NCBI RefSeq assembly: GCF_000971195.1
Contig: NZ_BBLZ01000002.1
Span: 186,001 to 250,000, forward strand
Direction of reading: 5' to 3'
DNA: 64,000 nucleotides
From: Demequina soli
GTDB lineage: Bacteria > Actinomycetota > Actinomycetes > Actinomycetales > Demequinaceae
Both the position numbers and the translations under genes were made by a program. The notes below the pieces were generated by a model, which did not search any database, was not told where the DNA came from, and saw only the letters and a list, made by a program, of their open reading frames with translations. Shown here one piece after another: positions 44,966-53,627 of this stretch. Numbering within the stretch: the stretch's first letter is position 1; each line of letters starts with the position of its first letter.

Positions 44966-45007
44966 CGGAAGGGGCGCATCGTCCCGAGGAACGATGCGCC
45001 CCTTCCG
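44966..45007. terminator. Hairpin built from inverted copies of the 11-mer motif
   Basis: Perfect 17-bp stem (44966-44982 with 44991-45007), 8-nt loop, in the gap between two minus-strand genes, aspC upstream and the ABC ATPase downstream. One arm contains an exact CGCATCGTCCC; the other carries the near-copy GGAACGATGCG. It probably terminates aspC transcription. Confidence 0.8.
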
Positions 45008-45022
45008 AGGTGCGGGCCGGCG

Positions 45023-46234
45023 TCAGCCGGCGAGCAGGTTCTGGATGCGGCCGACGCCCTCGACCAGGTCCTCGTCGCCCAGCGCGTAGCTGAGGCGCAG
45101 GAAGCCGGACGGGCCGAACGCCTCGCCCGGGACCACGGCGACCTCGGCCTGCTCGAGGATGACGGTCGCGAGGTCGGCGGATGAGGCGATCTCCACGCCG
45201 CCGACGGTGCGGCCGATGAGTCCCTCGACCGACGGGTACGCGTAGAACGCGCCCTTGGGCGTGGGGCACACGACGCCGTCGATCTGGCGGAGCATGTCGA
45301 CCATCGTGGTGCGGCGGCGGTCGAAGGCCCCGCGCATGCGGTGGACCTCCTCGAGGCCGCCCTCGAGCGCGGCGATGGCGGCGCGCTGCGACACGTTCGC
45401 GACGTTCGAGGTGAGGTGGCTCTGGAAGTTCGCGGCGGCCTTGGTGACGTCGGCGGGGGAGATCATCCAGCCCACTCGCCAGCCGGTCATGGCGTAGGTC
45501 TTGGCGACGCCGTTGAGCACGATGGTCTGGTCGGCGAGCTCGGGGACCTCGCGCACGATCGGCGTGAACTCCGCGTCGTCGTAGGTGAGGTGCTCGTAGA
45601 TCTCGTCGGTGAGGACCCAGATGCCGTGCTCGAGCGCCCACTCGCCGATCGCCTTGGTCTGCGCGCGCGAGTAGACGGCGCCGGTCGGGTTGGACGGGCT
45701 GCAGAACAGCAGCGCCTTGGTCTTGTCGGTGCGCGCGGCCTCGAGCTGCTCGACGGTGACGAGGTAGTCCTGGTCAGCGCCCGCGAAGACCTCGACCGGG
45801 ACGCCGCCCGCGAGGGTGATGGCCTCGGGGTAGGTGGTCCAGTACGGGGCGGGGAGGAGCACCTCGTCGCCCGGGTCGACGATCGCGGCGAAGGCCTGGA
45901 ACACGGCCTGCTTGCCGCCGTTGGTGACGATGACGTTGGCCGGGTCGACCTCGTAGCCGGAGTCGCGCAGGGTCTTGTCGGCGATGGCCTGCTTGAGCTC
46001 GGGCAGGCCCGTGGCCGGCGTGTACCGGTGGTTGCGCGGCTCGCGGGCGGCGGCGACCGCGGCCTCGACGATGAAGTCGGGCGTGGGGAAGTCGGGCTCG
46101 CCCGCGCCGAACCCGATGACGGGGCGGCCGGCGGCCTTGAGGGCCTTCGCCTTGGAGTCGACGGCGAGGGTGGCGGACGGCGCGATGGCGCCGAGGCGGG
46201 CGGAGACACGGCGAGCAGGCTTCATGCGGGCCAT
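45023..46234 (-). CDS. aspC: Aspartate aminotransferase (class I, subgroup Ib-like)
   Basis: PLP enzyme of 403 residues interconverting aspartate/2-oxoglutarate and oxaloacetate/glutamate. Landmarks are [43 protein letters not shown] and the PLP lysine K245 in [22 protein letters not shown] at 46234 has AGGTGG upstream; the ATG at 46225 is too far from it. The start lies only 20 bp from the end of the DUF559 unit, so its promoter must lie in or across that element. Location before secE is common in actinobacteria. Confidence 0.93.
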   Translation of the reverse strand: MARMKPARRVSARLGAIAPSATLAVDSKAKALKAAGRPVIGFGAGEPDFPTPDFIVEAAVAAAREPRNHRYTPATGLPELKQAIADKTLRDSGYEVDPANVIVTNGGKQAVFQAFAAIVDPGDEVLLPAPYWTTYPEAITLAGGVPVEVFAGADQDYLVTVEQLEAARTDKTKALLFCSPSNPTGAVYSRAQTKAIGEWALEHGIWVLTDEIYEHLTYDDAEFTPIVREVPELADQTIVLNGVAKTYAMTGWRVGWMISPADVTKAAANFQSHLTSNVANVSQRAAIAALEGGLEEVHRMRGAFDRRRTTMVDMLRQIDGVVCPTPKGAFYAYPSVEGLIGRTVGGVEIASSADLATVILEQAEVAVVPGEAFGPSGFLRLSYALGDEDLVEGVGRIQNLLAG

Positions 46235-46253
46235 TGTTCCACCTGGGCGCCGG

Positions 46254-47323
46254 TTCCCAATGACAGATGTGACAGAAGTGATTCGCGCGATTTCGGGTGG
46301 CGCGGCCTGGGTGGGGCGGCCTGGGTCGGGCGGTTGTCCCCGACCCCTCTCGCCCGGGCGCCCGTCCACAGATCCGCGGCGTCTGTTCGGCGGGCGCGCG
46401 CACGGCGGCGAGTCTGGGGCCGTGGATGCGGAGACGGCGGTGGCCACCCTCGGAGGCTGCGCGAGGCGCGCCCAGCTGCTGAGGCTCGGGCTCACGGACG
46501 GCCAGCTGCTCGACGCCGTGCGCGCCGGCATCCTCACGCGCCCGCATCGCGGCTGCTACGCGACGCCCGGCGCGTCGTTCGCCGCGATCAGGGCGCGCGT
46601 CATGTCCGGCCAGCTCACGTGCGTCACGGCCGCGCTCGCGCTCGACCTGCCCGTGGTCTACCCGGTCGACGGCATCCACGTCGCGGTGCCGTGGGACCGG
46701 GGCATCGTGGAGGGGGACCGCCGCCTCGAGGTCGCGACCGTCGTGCATCGTCTCCAACGCGCCCGGCGCCACGGCGAGGACGCCCTGTGCGTGGACGTCC
46801 TGACGCTGATCGACCACATGAGCGCGTGCACGGGGCGTCCGGCGCAGCTCGCGGTGGTCGATGCGGCGCTCAACCGGGGTGCGCTGCGCCTCAGGGACCT
46901 CTGGCGGCTGACCGCGACGTCGCGGCTGCGGCGGTCGTGGCTCATCGCGCGGGCCGACGCGCGCTCGCAGTCGCCCGGGGAGACCCTCGCGCGCCTCGAG
47001 CTGCAGGACGCGGGCTTCACGGTGATGCCCCAGGCCCCGGTGCCGGGGGTCGGGCATGTCGACCTGGCCGTCGCGGGCCACGGCGTGGTCGAGATCGACG
47101 GCGAGGCCTTCCACTCGTCGCCCGAGGCCCGCGCGGAGGACGCGCGGCGCGACGCGGTGCTCGCCGCCCTCGGGATCCCGCGGGTGCGCATCCCCTACAC
47201 GACGGTGCGCGACGAGCCGGGCCGGGTGGTCGCCGAGGTGCGCACGATGCGCGCCGACCCTCGCGCCGACGTCGCCTGAGCCGGGCCCTCGCGAGTCACA
47301 CCAGCCACACGTGTCATTGGGAA
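46254..47323. mobile_element. DUF559 gene unit bounded by ~34-bp imperfect inverted repeats
   Basis: Left end 46254-46287 and right end 47290-47323, read inward, share 27 of 34 positions. Both begin TTCCCAATGACA and then keep TGTG, GTGA and TCGCG. The ends equal the outer sequence of the family A palindromes, including the GATTCCC flank (right side). The single gene inside is a DUF559 protein. I see no target-site duplication and no transposase, so mobility is inference. Confidence 0.6.
46422..47279 (+). CDS. AbiEi-like winged-helix plus DUF559 (Vsr-like nuclease) protein
   Basis: Protein of 285 residues. The N-terminus ([20 protein letters not shown], then [12 protein letters not shown]) resembles the AbiEi-type winged-helix domain. 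The C-terminal 100 residues match DUF559, a Vsr-like PD-(D/E)xK fold: E187 in [11 protein letters not shown]214 in HVDLAV, E224-x-D226 in [10 protein letters not shown], then [19 protein letters not shown]. The putative catalytic residues are intact. GTG at 46422 is supported by GAGTCT 6 nt upstream (leaderless type). It is the only gene inside a pair of inverted repeats. The biological role of this actinobacterial family is undefined; antitoxin-like regulation or DNA processing are guesses. Confidence 0.75.
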   Translation: MDAETAVATLGGCARRAQLLRLGLTDGQLLDAVRAGILTRPHRGCYATPGASFAAIRARVMSGQLTCVTAALALDLPVVYPVDGIHVAVPWDRGIVEGDRRLEVATVVHRLQRARRHGEDALCVDVLTLIDHMSACTGRPAQLAVVDAALNRGALRLRDLWRLTATSRLRRSWLIARADARSQSPGETLARLELQDAGFTVMPQAPVPGVGHVDLAVAGHGVVEIDGEAFHSSPEARAEDARRDAVLAALGIPRVRIPYTTVRDEPGRVVAEVRTMRADPRADVA

Positions 47324-47517
47324 TCGAAGACCCGCGCTAGGCTGTCCGGACGCATCACCCGCGGCGACGAGGCCGCAGTCTCGGTACCGGGTTCGACTTC
47401 CAGCCCGGAACCGCGTACCATGTGACGTCGGCGATTGACTTTCGTCAGGCTGGTCCGCGCCTTCGGGCAGGACGGCCATCGAGGTCGAGAGCCGCGGGGT
47501 CCCGCCAGGGGCCCCGA
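47324..47517. other. Gap between DUF559 unit and tRNA-Trp
   Basis: No gene. It contains an interrupted hairpin whose outer arms are GGTAC (47383-47387) and GTACC (47415-47419). TAGGCT (47338-47343) could be a -10 box, but its best -35 is only 15 bp away. Nothing stronger is visible. Confidence 0.4.
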
Positions 47518-47590
47518 AGGGCAGTGGCGCAATTGGTAGCGCACCGGTCTCCAAAACCGGCGGTTGTGGGTTCGAGTCCCTCCTGCCCTG
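47518..47590 (+). tRNA. tRNA-Trp (CCA)
   Basis: 73 nt. The acceptor stem AGGGCAG pairs with CTGCCCT, the anticodon loop CTCCAAA gives CCA, and the discriminator is G. 3' CCA is not encoded. tRNA-Trp before secE is the usual bacterial order. Confidence 0.97.
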
Positions 47591-47640
47591 CGTACGCGGG
47601 GATCTCCCGTGAGCGCAATCCATGAGAGAAGGACTTTTCG

Positions 47641-47898
47641 GTGAGCGAATCTGCCGTGACGGATTCCGGAGAGAAGGACCCGCGGCACGAGAACCGCGAG
47701 GGTCTGAACATCTTCGGACGCATCGCGCTGTTCGTGCGCCAGGTCATCTCCGAGCTGCGACGTGTGGTCACCCCCACGCGCCAGGAGCTGATCCGTTACA
47801 TCTGGATCGTCCTCGGCTTCGTGGCCGTGATGATGATCCTGGTGTTCGTGCTGGACGTGACGTTCGGCTGGGCCTCGGCGAAGGTGTTCGGCGGCTGA
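47641..47898 (+). CDS. secE: Preprotein translocase subunit SecE
   Basis: Small essential subunit of the SecYEG channel, 85 residues. A charged N-terminus of about 25 residues precedes FVRQVISELRRVVTPTRQEL, the conserved amphipathic helix, and then one membrane helix. GTG start with GAAGGA upstream. nusG follows 20 nt later. Confidence 0.96.
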   Translation: MSESAVTDSGEKDPRHENREGLNIFGRIALFVRQVISELRRVVTPTRQELIRYIWIVLGFVAVMMILVFVLDVTFGWASAKVFGG

Positions 47899-47918
47899 GC
47901 CGCCAAGGGGAGTGAGTG

Positions 47919-48632
47919 ATGAGCGACGAGAACTTTGACGAGACCGTGACCGACGTCGAGGAGACCGAGGGCTTCGCGCCCGAGGTCGACGAGGCGACCG
48001 CCGACGCGGCCGAGGCGCCCGTCGACGAGGCCCCGCTCGACCCGGTGGCCGAGTTCAAGGCGCGCCTGCGCACCCTCGAGGGCGACTGGTTCGTCGTGCA
48101 CAGCTACTCAGGCCACGAGAAGCGTGTGAAGCAGGCCATCGAGCACCGCATCGAGAGCCTCCACATGGAGGACTTCATCTTCCAGATCGAGGTCCCGATG
48201 GAGGAGGTCGCCGAGATCAAGGGCGGCCAGCGCAAGCTCGTCACCCGCGTCCGGATGCCCGGATACGTCCTGGTGCGCATGTACCTCACGGACGAGTCCT
48301 GGGGCGCGGTGCGCAACACCCCCGGTGTGACCGGCTTCGTCGGCCACGCCCACAACCCCGTCCCGCTCACCACCGACGAGGTCTACTCGATGCTCGCGCC
48401 GAAGGAGGTCGCCGAGGCGGCCGCCGCCGACGACGCGACCGCCGTCCAGACCCCCGTCGAGGTCGAGTTCGAGGTCGGCGAGTCGGTCACCGTCATCGAC
48501 GGCCCGTTCGCGACCCTCCCGGGCACCATCTCTGAGATCTCCGTCGAGAGCCAGAAGCTGCACGTGCTCGTCTCCATCTTCGGCCGGGAGACCCCGGTCG
48601 AGCTGTCGTTCACGCAGGTCACCAAGATCTAG
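47919..48632 (+). CDS. nusG: Transcription termination/antitermination factor NusG
   Basis: RNA polymerase elongation factor of 237 residues. An acidic N-terminal extension of about 50 residues, usual in actinobacteria, precedes the NGN domain ([20 protein letters not shown], then [11 protein letters not shown]) and a C-terminal KOW domain ([18 protein letters not shown]). ATG at 47919 is chosen because GGGGAG lies 6 nt upstream; a GTG one codon earlier is too close. Confidence 0.96.
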   Translation: MSDENFDETVTDVEETEGFAPEVDEATADAAEAPVDEAPLDPVAEFKARLRTLEGDWFVVHSYSGHEKRVKQAIEHRIESLHMEDFIFQIEVPMEEVAEIKGGQRKLVTRVRMPGYVLVRMYLTDESWGAVRNTPGVTGFVGHAHNPVPLTTDEVYSMLAPKEVAEAAAADDATAVQTPVEVEFEVGESVTVIDGPFATLPGTISEISVESQKLHVLVSIFGRETPVELSFTQVTKI

Positions 48633-48691
48633 CCGACGACGGCGACCCGCGGCCGCCAAGCCGCACAGGCAACAAGATAAGGACCCCCAAC

Positions 48692-49123
48692 ATGGCACCC
48701 GCTAAGAAGAAGGTCACTGGGCTCATCAAGCTCCAGATCCAGGCCGGCGCCGCCAACCCTGCCCCGCCGGTCGGTCCGGCGCTCGGTCAGCACGGCGTCA
48801 ACATCATGGAGTTCTGCAAGGCGTACAACGCGGCGACCGAGTCGCAGCGTGGCAACGTCGTGCCGGTCGAGATCACCGTCTACGAGGACCGTTCGTTCAC
48901 GTTCGTCCTCAAGACGCCCCCGGCCGCCGAGCTCATCAAGAAGGCCGCCGGCGTCCCCAAGGGCTCCGGCACCCCGCACACCGTCAAGGTCGGCAACCTG
49001 ACCGAGGCCCAGGTGCGCGAGATCGCCGAGCAGAAGATGTCGGACCTCAACGCCAACGACATCGACGCCGCCGCGAAGATCATCGCCGGCACCGCCCGCT
49101 CCATGGGCATCACGGTCTCCTAA
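48692..49123 (+). CDS. rplK: 50S ribosomal protein uL11
   Basis: Stalk-base protein of 143 residues binding 23S rRNA in the GTPase centre. It has the Pro-rich N-terminal [19 protein letters not shown] and the C-terminal RNA-binding domain (GTARSMGI). First gene of the rplK-rplA pair. Confidence 0.98.
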   Translation: MAPAKKKVTGLIKLQIQAGAANPAPPVGPALGQHGVNIMEFCKAYNAATESQRGNVVPVEITVYEDRSFTFVLKTPPAAELIKKAAGVPKGSGTPHTVKVGNLTEAQVREIAEQKMSDLNANDIDAAAKIIAGTARSMGITVS

Positions 49124-49189
49124 GGACCCCTCAACCCCAGTGGGAGGGCCGCGCTGGCCCGCCACCACGACTGCAAAGGAAGATCGCAG

Positions 49190-49888
49190 ATGACCAAGCG
49201 CTCCAAGGCTTACCGCGACGCAGCCCAGCTCGTCGACCGCAGCCAGCTGCACACGCCGCTCGAGGCCCTCCGCCTCGCCCAGAAGACGTCCTCGAAGAAC
49301 ACCGACTCGACCATCGACGTCGTGTTCAAGCTCGGCGTCGACCCCCGTCACGCGGACCAGATGGTCCGTTCCACCGTCATCCTGCCGAACGGCACCGGCA
49401 AGACCGCCAGGGTCCTGGTCTTCGCCAACGGTGACAAGGCAGAGGCTGCCCGCGAGGCGGGCGCCGACATCGTCGGTGGCGACGAGCTCATCGAGGAGGT
49501 GGCCGCCGGCCGCCAGGACTTCGACGCCGTCGTGGCGACGCCCGACCTCATGGGCAAGGTCGGCCGCCTGGGCCGCGTGCTCGGCCCCCGTGGCCTCATG
49601 CCGAACCCCAAGACGGGCACCGTGACGATGGACGTGGTCAAGGCCGTGTCCGACATCAAGGGTGGAAAGATCGAGTTCCGCGTCGACAAGCACGCCAACC
49701 TGCACACCGTGCTGGGCAAGGCGTCGTTCGGCGACGAGAAGCTCCTCGAGAACTTCCAGGCCATCCTCGACGAGGTCCTCCGCGCCAAGCCGTCCGCCTC
49801 GAAGGGCCGCTACATCGTGAAGGCGTCGATCTCCGCGACCCAGGGCCCCGGCATCCCCGTGGACGCCCTCGCGAAGTCCGAGGCGTAA
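49190..49888 (+). CDS. rplA: 50S ribosomal protein uL1
   Basis: L1 stalk protein of 232 residues with the signature [20 protein letters not shown] and GTVTMDV. In many bacteria it also represses its own operon through a leader site. AAGGAAG precedes the ATG. A strong hairpin follows the gene. Confidence 0.98.
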   Translation: MTKRSKAYRDAAQLVDRSQLHTPLEALRLAQKTSSKNTDSTIDVVFKLGVDPRHADQMVRSTVILPNGTGKTARVLVFANGDKAEAAREAGADIVGGDELIEEVAAGRQDFDAVVATPDLMGKVGRLGRVLGPRGLMPNPKTGTVTMDVVKAVSDIKGGKIEFRVDKHANLHTVLGKASFGDEKLLENFQAILDEVLRAKPSASKGRYIVKASISATQGPGIPVDALAKSEA

Positions 49889-49992
49889 GCAGCACGGCAC
49901 CCCCGACTCTCGCGCCTGGCCCGGCGACCCCGGAGCAGGCGCGGAGCACGGGCGGCCCACGCGACGCCACCGCGTCCCACGCGCCGCCCCTC

Positions 49993-50022
49993 GGCCCGGT
50001 TCCCCTCTGGGGGAGCCGGGCC
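49993..50022 (+). terminator. Terminator after rplKA
   Basis: About 13-bp GC-rich stem with one G-U pair (49993-50005 with 50010-50022), followed by TTCTC. It separates the rplKA unit from the rplJL unit. Confidence 0.85.
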
Positions 50023-50033
50023 TTCTCGCCTTC

Positions 50034-50075
50034 CCGGGGGACGATGCGGCGGCCGGCCCGCGCATCGTCCCCCGG
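50034..50075. repeat. Inverted pair of exact 11-mer motifs
   Basis: Perfect 15-bp arms CCGGGGGACGATGCG (50034-50048) and its complement (50061-50075) with a 12-nt spacer, placed between the rplKA terminator and the rplJ promoter. It may serve as a second terminator. Confidence 0.8.
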
Positions 50076-50083
50076 CACCCGAG

Positions 50084-50112
50084 TTGCGCGGCCCGCGCGG
50101 GTCGCGTACCAT
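50084..50112 (+). promoter_or_regulatory. rplJL promoter
   Basis: TTGCGC (50084-50089), a 17-bp spacer and TACCAT (50107-50112) would start transcription near 50119, about 220 nt before rplJ. Confidence 0.6.
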
Positions 50113-50118
50113 GATCTA

Positions 50119-50340
50119 GCCCAAGACCGCCGGTCGTCGGGCCCGGGTCTCCCGGGAACGACCGAAGCTCCGCTCGTGCGGAGGCCAGCGCAGGTGAAGC
50201 TGAACGCGCCTCGTGCGCGGACGTCCGGGCGGCCTTCGGGTCGCCCTTTCTGTTCGCGGACCAGGACATCCGGCCCCGCCTGCGCGGGGCCTTTCTCATG
50301 TCCGGGGCGGGAGCAGCGGTCATCCGAAGGAAGGACAAAC
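50119..50340 (+). ncRNA. Ribosomal protein L10 leader
   Basis: Structured 5' leader where L10 (or L10-L7/L12) is expected to bind and repress its own synthesis. Two strong hairpins are visible near the end: 50227-50246 (8-bp stem, TTCG loop) and 50272-50291 (8-bp stem, CTGC loop). Each is followed by TTTCT, so they could also act as attenuators. The exact L10-binding junction was not modelled. Confidence 0.72.
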
Positions 50341-50862
50341 ATGGCGACGCCAGACAAGGTGAACGCTGTCGCAGAGCTCGCGGACGACTTCCGCAACTCC
50401 GCGGCCGTGCTGATCACCGAGTACCGCGGCCTCTCCGTCCCGCAGCTCGCGAAGCTGCGCGGTGAGATCCGCGGCGCCGCGACCTACAAGGTCGCGAAGA
50501 ACACTCTGACGGCGCTCGCGGCCAAGGACGCCGGCATCGAGGGTCTTGACGACCTTCTCGTCGGCCCCACGGCCATCGCGTTCGTCACCGGTGACCCGGT
50601 GGAGGCCGCGAAGGGTCTCAAGGCTTTTGCCAAGGAGAACGACAAGCTCGTCATCAAGGGCGGCGTTCTCGAGGGCAAGGTGATCTCCGCTGATGAGGTC
50701 AAGAAGCTGGCGGACCTCGAGTCCCGCGAGGTTCTGCTCGCCAAGGCTGCAGGCGTCATGAAGGCGTCGCTCTTTGGTGCTGCATACATGTTCCAGGCGC
50801 CGCTGGCTCAGGCCGCGCGTGCCGTCGACGCCCTGCGTGCGAAGCAGGAAGACGCAGCCTGA
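50341..50862 (+). CDS. rplJ: 50S ribosomal protein uL10
   Basis: Stalk protein of 173 residues that anchors L7/L12 dimers on the ribosome. It starts [17 protein letters not shown], has [20 protein letters not shown] and KVAKNTL for rRNA binding, and ends with the helix that carries L7/L12. GAAGGA precedes the ATG. It is probably autoregulated through the leader. Confidence 0.97.
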   Translation: MATPDKVNAVAELADDFRNSAAVLITEYRGLSVPQLAKLRGEIRGAATYKVAKNTLTALAAKDAGIEGLDDLLVGPTAIAFVTGDPVEAAKGLKAFAKENDKLVIKGGVLEGKVISADEVKKLADLESREVLLAKAAGVMKASLFGAAYMFQAPLAQAARAVDALRAKQEDAA

Positions 50863-50922
50863 TCCAGGCTGCACCCCACTACACACATCTGCTTCACGCA
50901 GGCAAGAGAGAAGGAAGTCATC

Positions 50923-51306
50923 ATGGCTAAGCTCACCACCGAGGAGCTCATCGAGCAGTTCAAGGAGCTCTCGCTCATCGAGCTCTCGGAGTTCGTGAAG
51001 GCGTTCGAGGAGACCTTCGAGGTCACCGCCGCCGCTCCGGTCGCCGTTGCCGCTGCCGCCCCCGCCGCCGAGGCTGCCGCCGAGGTCGAGGAGAAGGACT
51101 CGTTCGACGTCATCCTCGCCGCCGTCGGCGACAAGAAGATCCAGGTCATCAAGGAGGTCCGTGCGCTGACCGGTCTCGGCCTGGGTGAGGCGAAGGCGCT
51201 CGTCGACGAGGCCCCGAAGCCCGTCCTCGAGGGCGCGAAGAAGGACGACGCCGAGAAGGCCAAGGCTCAGCTCGAGGCCGCCGGCGCCACCATCGAGCTC
51301 AAGTAA
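50923..51306 (+). CDS. rplL: 50S ribosomal protein bL12 (L7/L12)
   Basis: Stalk protein of 127 residues recruiting translational GTPases. N-terminal dimerisation domain ([20 protein letters not shown]), Ala-rich hinge, and C-terminal domain with [20 protein letters not shown] and [24 protein letters not shown] precedes the ATG. Confidence 0.98.
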   Translation: MAKLTTEELIEQFKELSLIELSEFVKAFEETFEVTAAAPVAVAAAAPAAEAAAEVEEKDSFDVILAAVGDKKIQVIKEVRALTGLGLGEAKALVDEAPKPVLEGAKKDDAEKAKAQLEAAGATIELK

Positions 51307-51331
51307 GCTCGCTGGGGTTCGCTGAACTCTG

Positions 51332-51369
51332 AGAACGGGGTCGGGTCCGCAAGGACCCGGCCCCGTTCT
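51332..51369 (+). terminator. Terminator after rplL
   Basis: 17-bp stem with one mismatch (51332-51348 with 51353-51369) closed by GCAA, 25 nt after the rplL stop. No U-tract. Confidence 0.85.
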
Positions 51370-51454
51370 GCCGTTCCCGGGGGACGATGCGCGGGCCCGG
51401 AACGCCGTCGCCGGCATCGGGGGAGCGACGGTCGCCCGTGTGACAATTATCGGC

Positions 51455-53533
51455 GTGCAGTCGACCGTCCCCGCGAACGCGCCCGTCCTCGATCCCGCGC
51501 CGCCCGCGTCCTCGCCGGCCGCCGCGCCGGACGGCTTCCGCGCCGACATCCAGGCGCTCCGCGCCCTCGCGGTCACCCTCGTGGTGGTGTACCACCTGTG
51601 GCCCGCCCGCCTGAGCGGGGGCTACGTCGGCGTCGACGTGTTCTTCGTCATCAGCGGCTATCTCATCACGTCGCACCTGTGGCGCGAGGCCGTCGCGACC
51701 GGTCGCATCCGCCTGGGCCGGTTCTGGGCCCGCCGCGCGCGCCGCCTCCTGCCGTCCGCGCTCACCGTCCTCGCGGCCACGGCCGCCGCGACGCTGGCCT
51801 TCGCGCCCGAGGCGCTGGCCCCCGGCTTCCTCAAGGAGACGGTCGCCGCGACGCTGTACGGCGAGAACTGGTACCTCGCGTCGCAGGCGGTCGACTACCT
51901 GGGGGCCGAGTCCGCGGCGTCGCCCGTGCGCCACTACTGGTCCCTGTCCGTCGAGGAGCAGTTCTACGTGCTCCTCCCCGTCGCGATCGTGGCCGCGCTG
52001 TGGGCGGCACGCCGCCTCGGGCTGCCGCGCGGGCGCGTGGTCGCGGGCGTGGTCCTCACGCTCGGCGCGGCGTCCCTCGCGTACGGGATCCAGCTCACCG
52101 GGCTGTCGCCCGCGGCCTACTTCTCGACGTTCACGCGCCTGTGGGAGTTCGCGGCGGGAGCGGCGGTCGCGCTGCTCGTGCGCGCGCCGCGGCCGCGCGG
52201 CCGGCTCGCGCTCGCCGGCGTCGCGCTCGTGCTCTGGTCGGCCGTCGCGTTCGACGGGACGACCCCGTTCCCTGGCTACCACGCCGCCGTGCCCGTCGTC
52301 GGCACCGCGCTCGCGCTGCACGCGGGCGCGGGCACGTTCCTCGCGCGGGTGGGCGGGTGGCGACCCGTCGCCCACGTCGGCCGCACGTCGTACGCCATCT
52401 ACCTGTGGCACTGGCCGCTCATCGTGCTCGTGCCGCTCGCGCTCGGCACGGACCTCACGGGCGGTCTCGCCGTCGCGATCCTCGCGGCGACGCTGGGCCT
52501 CGCGGCCCTCAGCACCGCGCTCATCGAGGACCCGGTCCGCTTCTCGCCGCGCCTGCTCGCCGGGCGTCCGCCGCGCATCGTCGCCGCGTGGTCGGCCGCG
52601 GGCATGGCCGTCGTGGTCGCGATCGCGGGCGCGGGGCTGATGTCCGGCGCCCTCGAGGCGCGGCACGAGCGGGCGCAGGCCGCGGCGGTCGCCGCGCGCC
52701 TCGACACGTGCGCCGGCGCCGGCGCGCTCGTCGACCCGTCGTGCGCCGACGCCCCGCCCTCGGCGGCCTTCATCCCGGCGGTCGCGGACCTCGCGACCGA
52801 CGACGAGAACCGGCCCGACTGCTGGTCGGGCCTCGGCGACCCCGAGATGCACCGCTGCGTGATCGGCCCCGCGGAGGGCTACTCGAAGCGGTTCCTCGTG
52901 CTGGGCGACTCGCACTCCAGCGCGCTCATCAGCGCCTACGACCTCCTGGGCGAGAGCACCGACTGGCGCTTCGACGTGTCGGGCCACGCCGGCTGCTACG
53001 TGACCGACCGCCCGCTGGGCGCGGAGGGGACGTCGTTCCGTGCGGCCTGCGACGCGTGGCGCGGCGAGGCGCTCGCCGCGCTCGACGGCGCCGACGCGTA
53101 CGACGCGGTCATCGTCACCCGCCGCCAGCGTCACGACCTCACCCCGGCCGAGCAGGCCGAGGAGGCCGACGGGCTCGTGCGCGCGTGGAGCCGCGTGCCG
53201 GCGGGCACGCCCGTCCTCGTGATCCCGGACAACCCGCGCCTGCCCGACGCGTTCGTGGCATGCCTCGAGGCGCACGGCCCGGCCGGCGCCGCCGCGTGCG
53301 GCTCCCCGCGCGCCGAGGTGCTCCCGCCCGACCAGCTGCGCGACGCGGCCCGTCGCACGCCCGACGCGCGCATCGTCGACCTCACCGACCTCTACTGCGA
53401 CGACGTCACGTGCCCCGCGGTCATCGGCGGCGTCACGGTGTACCGCGCGGACGGCCAGCACCTCACGGCGAGCTACGCACGCACGCTCGCGCCCATGCTG
53501 CGCGAGCGGATCGGGGCCGCCCTCGCGGGATGA
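51455..53533 (+). CDS. OafA/YrhL-type membrane acyltransferase with SGNH domain
   Basis: Protein of 692 residues likely to O-acetylate a cell-surface polysaccharide or peptidoglycan. The N-terminal acyltransferase_3 domain (about ten helices) starts with ALRALAVTLVVVYHLWPARL, continues with GYVGVDVFFVISGYLI and contains YWSLSVEEQFYVLLP. A C-terminal extracytoplasmic SGNH domain has the nucleophile motif GDSHSS and the catalytic DGQHLT. GTG at 51455 is preferred: GACAAT lies 7 nt upstream, as in other leaderless genes here; GTG at 51440 is the alternative. It sits alone between rplL and rpoB. Confidence 0.85.
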   Translation: MQSTVPANAPVLDPAPPASSPAAAPDGFRADIQALRALAVTLVVVYHLWPARLSGGYVGVDVFFVISGYLITSHLWREAVATGRIRLGRFWARRARRLLPSALTVLAATAAATLAFAPEALAPGFLKETVAATLYGENWYLASQAVDYLGAESAASPVRHYWSLSVEEQFYVLLPVAIVAALWAARRLGLPRGRVVAGVVLTLGAASLAYGIQLTGLSPAAYFSTFTRLWEFAAGAAVALLVRAPRPRGRLALAGVALVLWSAVAFDGTTPFPGYHAAVPVVGTALALHAGAGTFLARVGGWRPVAHVGRTSYAIYLWHWPLIVLVPLALGTDLTGGLAVAILAATLGLAALSTALIEDPVRFSPRLLAGRPPRIVAAWSAAGMAVVVAIAGAGLMSGALEARHERAQAAAVAARLDTCAGAGALVDPSCADAPPSAAFIPAVADLATDDENRPDCWSGLGDPEMHRCVIGPAEGYSKRFLVLGDSHSSALISAYDLLGESTDWRFDVSGHAGCYVTDRPLGAEGTSFRAACDAWRGEALAALDGADAYDAVIVTRRQRHDLTPAEQAEEADGLVRAWSRVPAGTPVLVIPDNPRLPDAFVACLEAHGPAGAAACGSPRAEVLPPDQLRDAARRTPDARIVDLTDLYCDDVTCPAVIGGVTVYRADGQHLTASYARTLAPMLRERIGAALAG

Positions 53534-53598
53534 CGCCGGGGCAGAGCGTTGCATCTCGGGCACACGCGGCGTGTCGGCTGGCGCGCGACGCGCCGGGC

Positions 53599-53627
53599 TG
53601 GACAATCCGCGCGGGGCGCGGTAGTCT
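53599..53627 (+). promoter_or_regulatory. rpoBC promoter
   Basis: TGGACA (53599-53604), a 17-bp spacer and TAGTCT (53622-53627) give a start near 53634 and a leader of about 134 nt to rpoB. The promoter follows the acyltransferase, so rpoBC need not depend on read-through from rplL. Confidence 0.65.

Larger units (their letters stand above)
3414..51391. repeat. Dispersed 11-mer GGGACGATGCG, 18 exact copies
   Basis: Plus-strand copies start at 3414, 12026, 15868, 20896, 23731, 27680, 30268, 41217, 50038 and 51381. Minus-strand copies (CGCATCGTCCC) start at 4967, 9468, 20136, 27426, 31302, 37809, 44975 and 50061. Many near-copies keep GACGATGCG, for example 4721, 5540, 6751, 15180, 29233, 35756, 37408, 41671 and 44015. 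They occur in gaps and in variable parts of genes. I found none from 53767 to the window end. Positions are from reading by eye; a few may be missed. Confidence 0.8.

Noticed and set aside
46235..46421. Target-site duplication at the ends of the DUF559 unit
   Set aside because: The bases just outside 46254 (GCGCCGG) and 47323 (TCGAAGA) do not match, so no duplication can be claimed.
51299..53605. A 768-codon minus-strand frame under the acyltransferase
   Set aside because: Compositionally a shadow; the plus-strand protein has clear acyltransferase and SGNH motifs.
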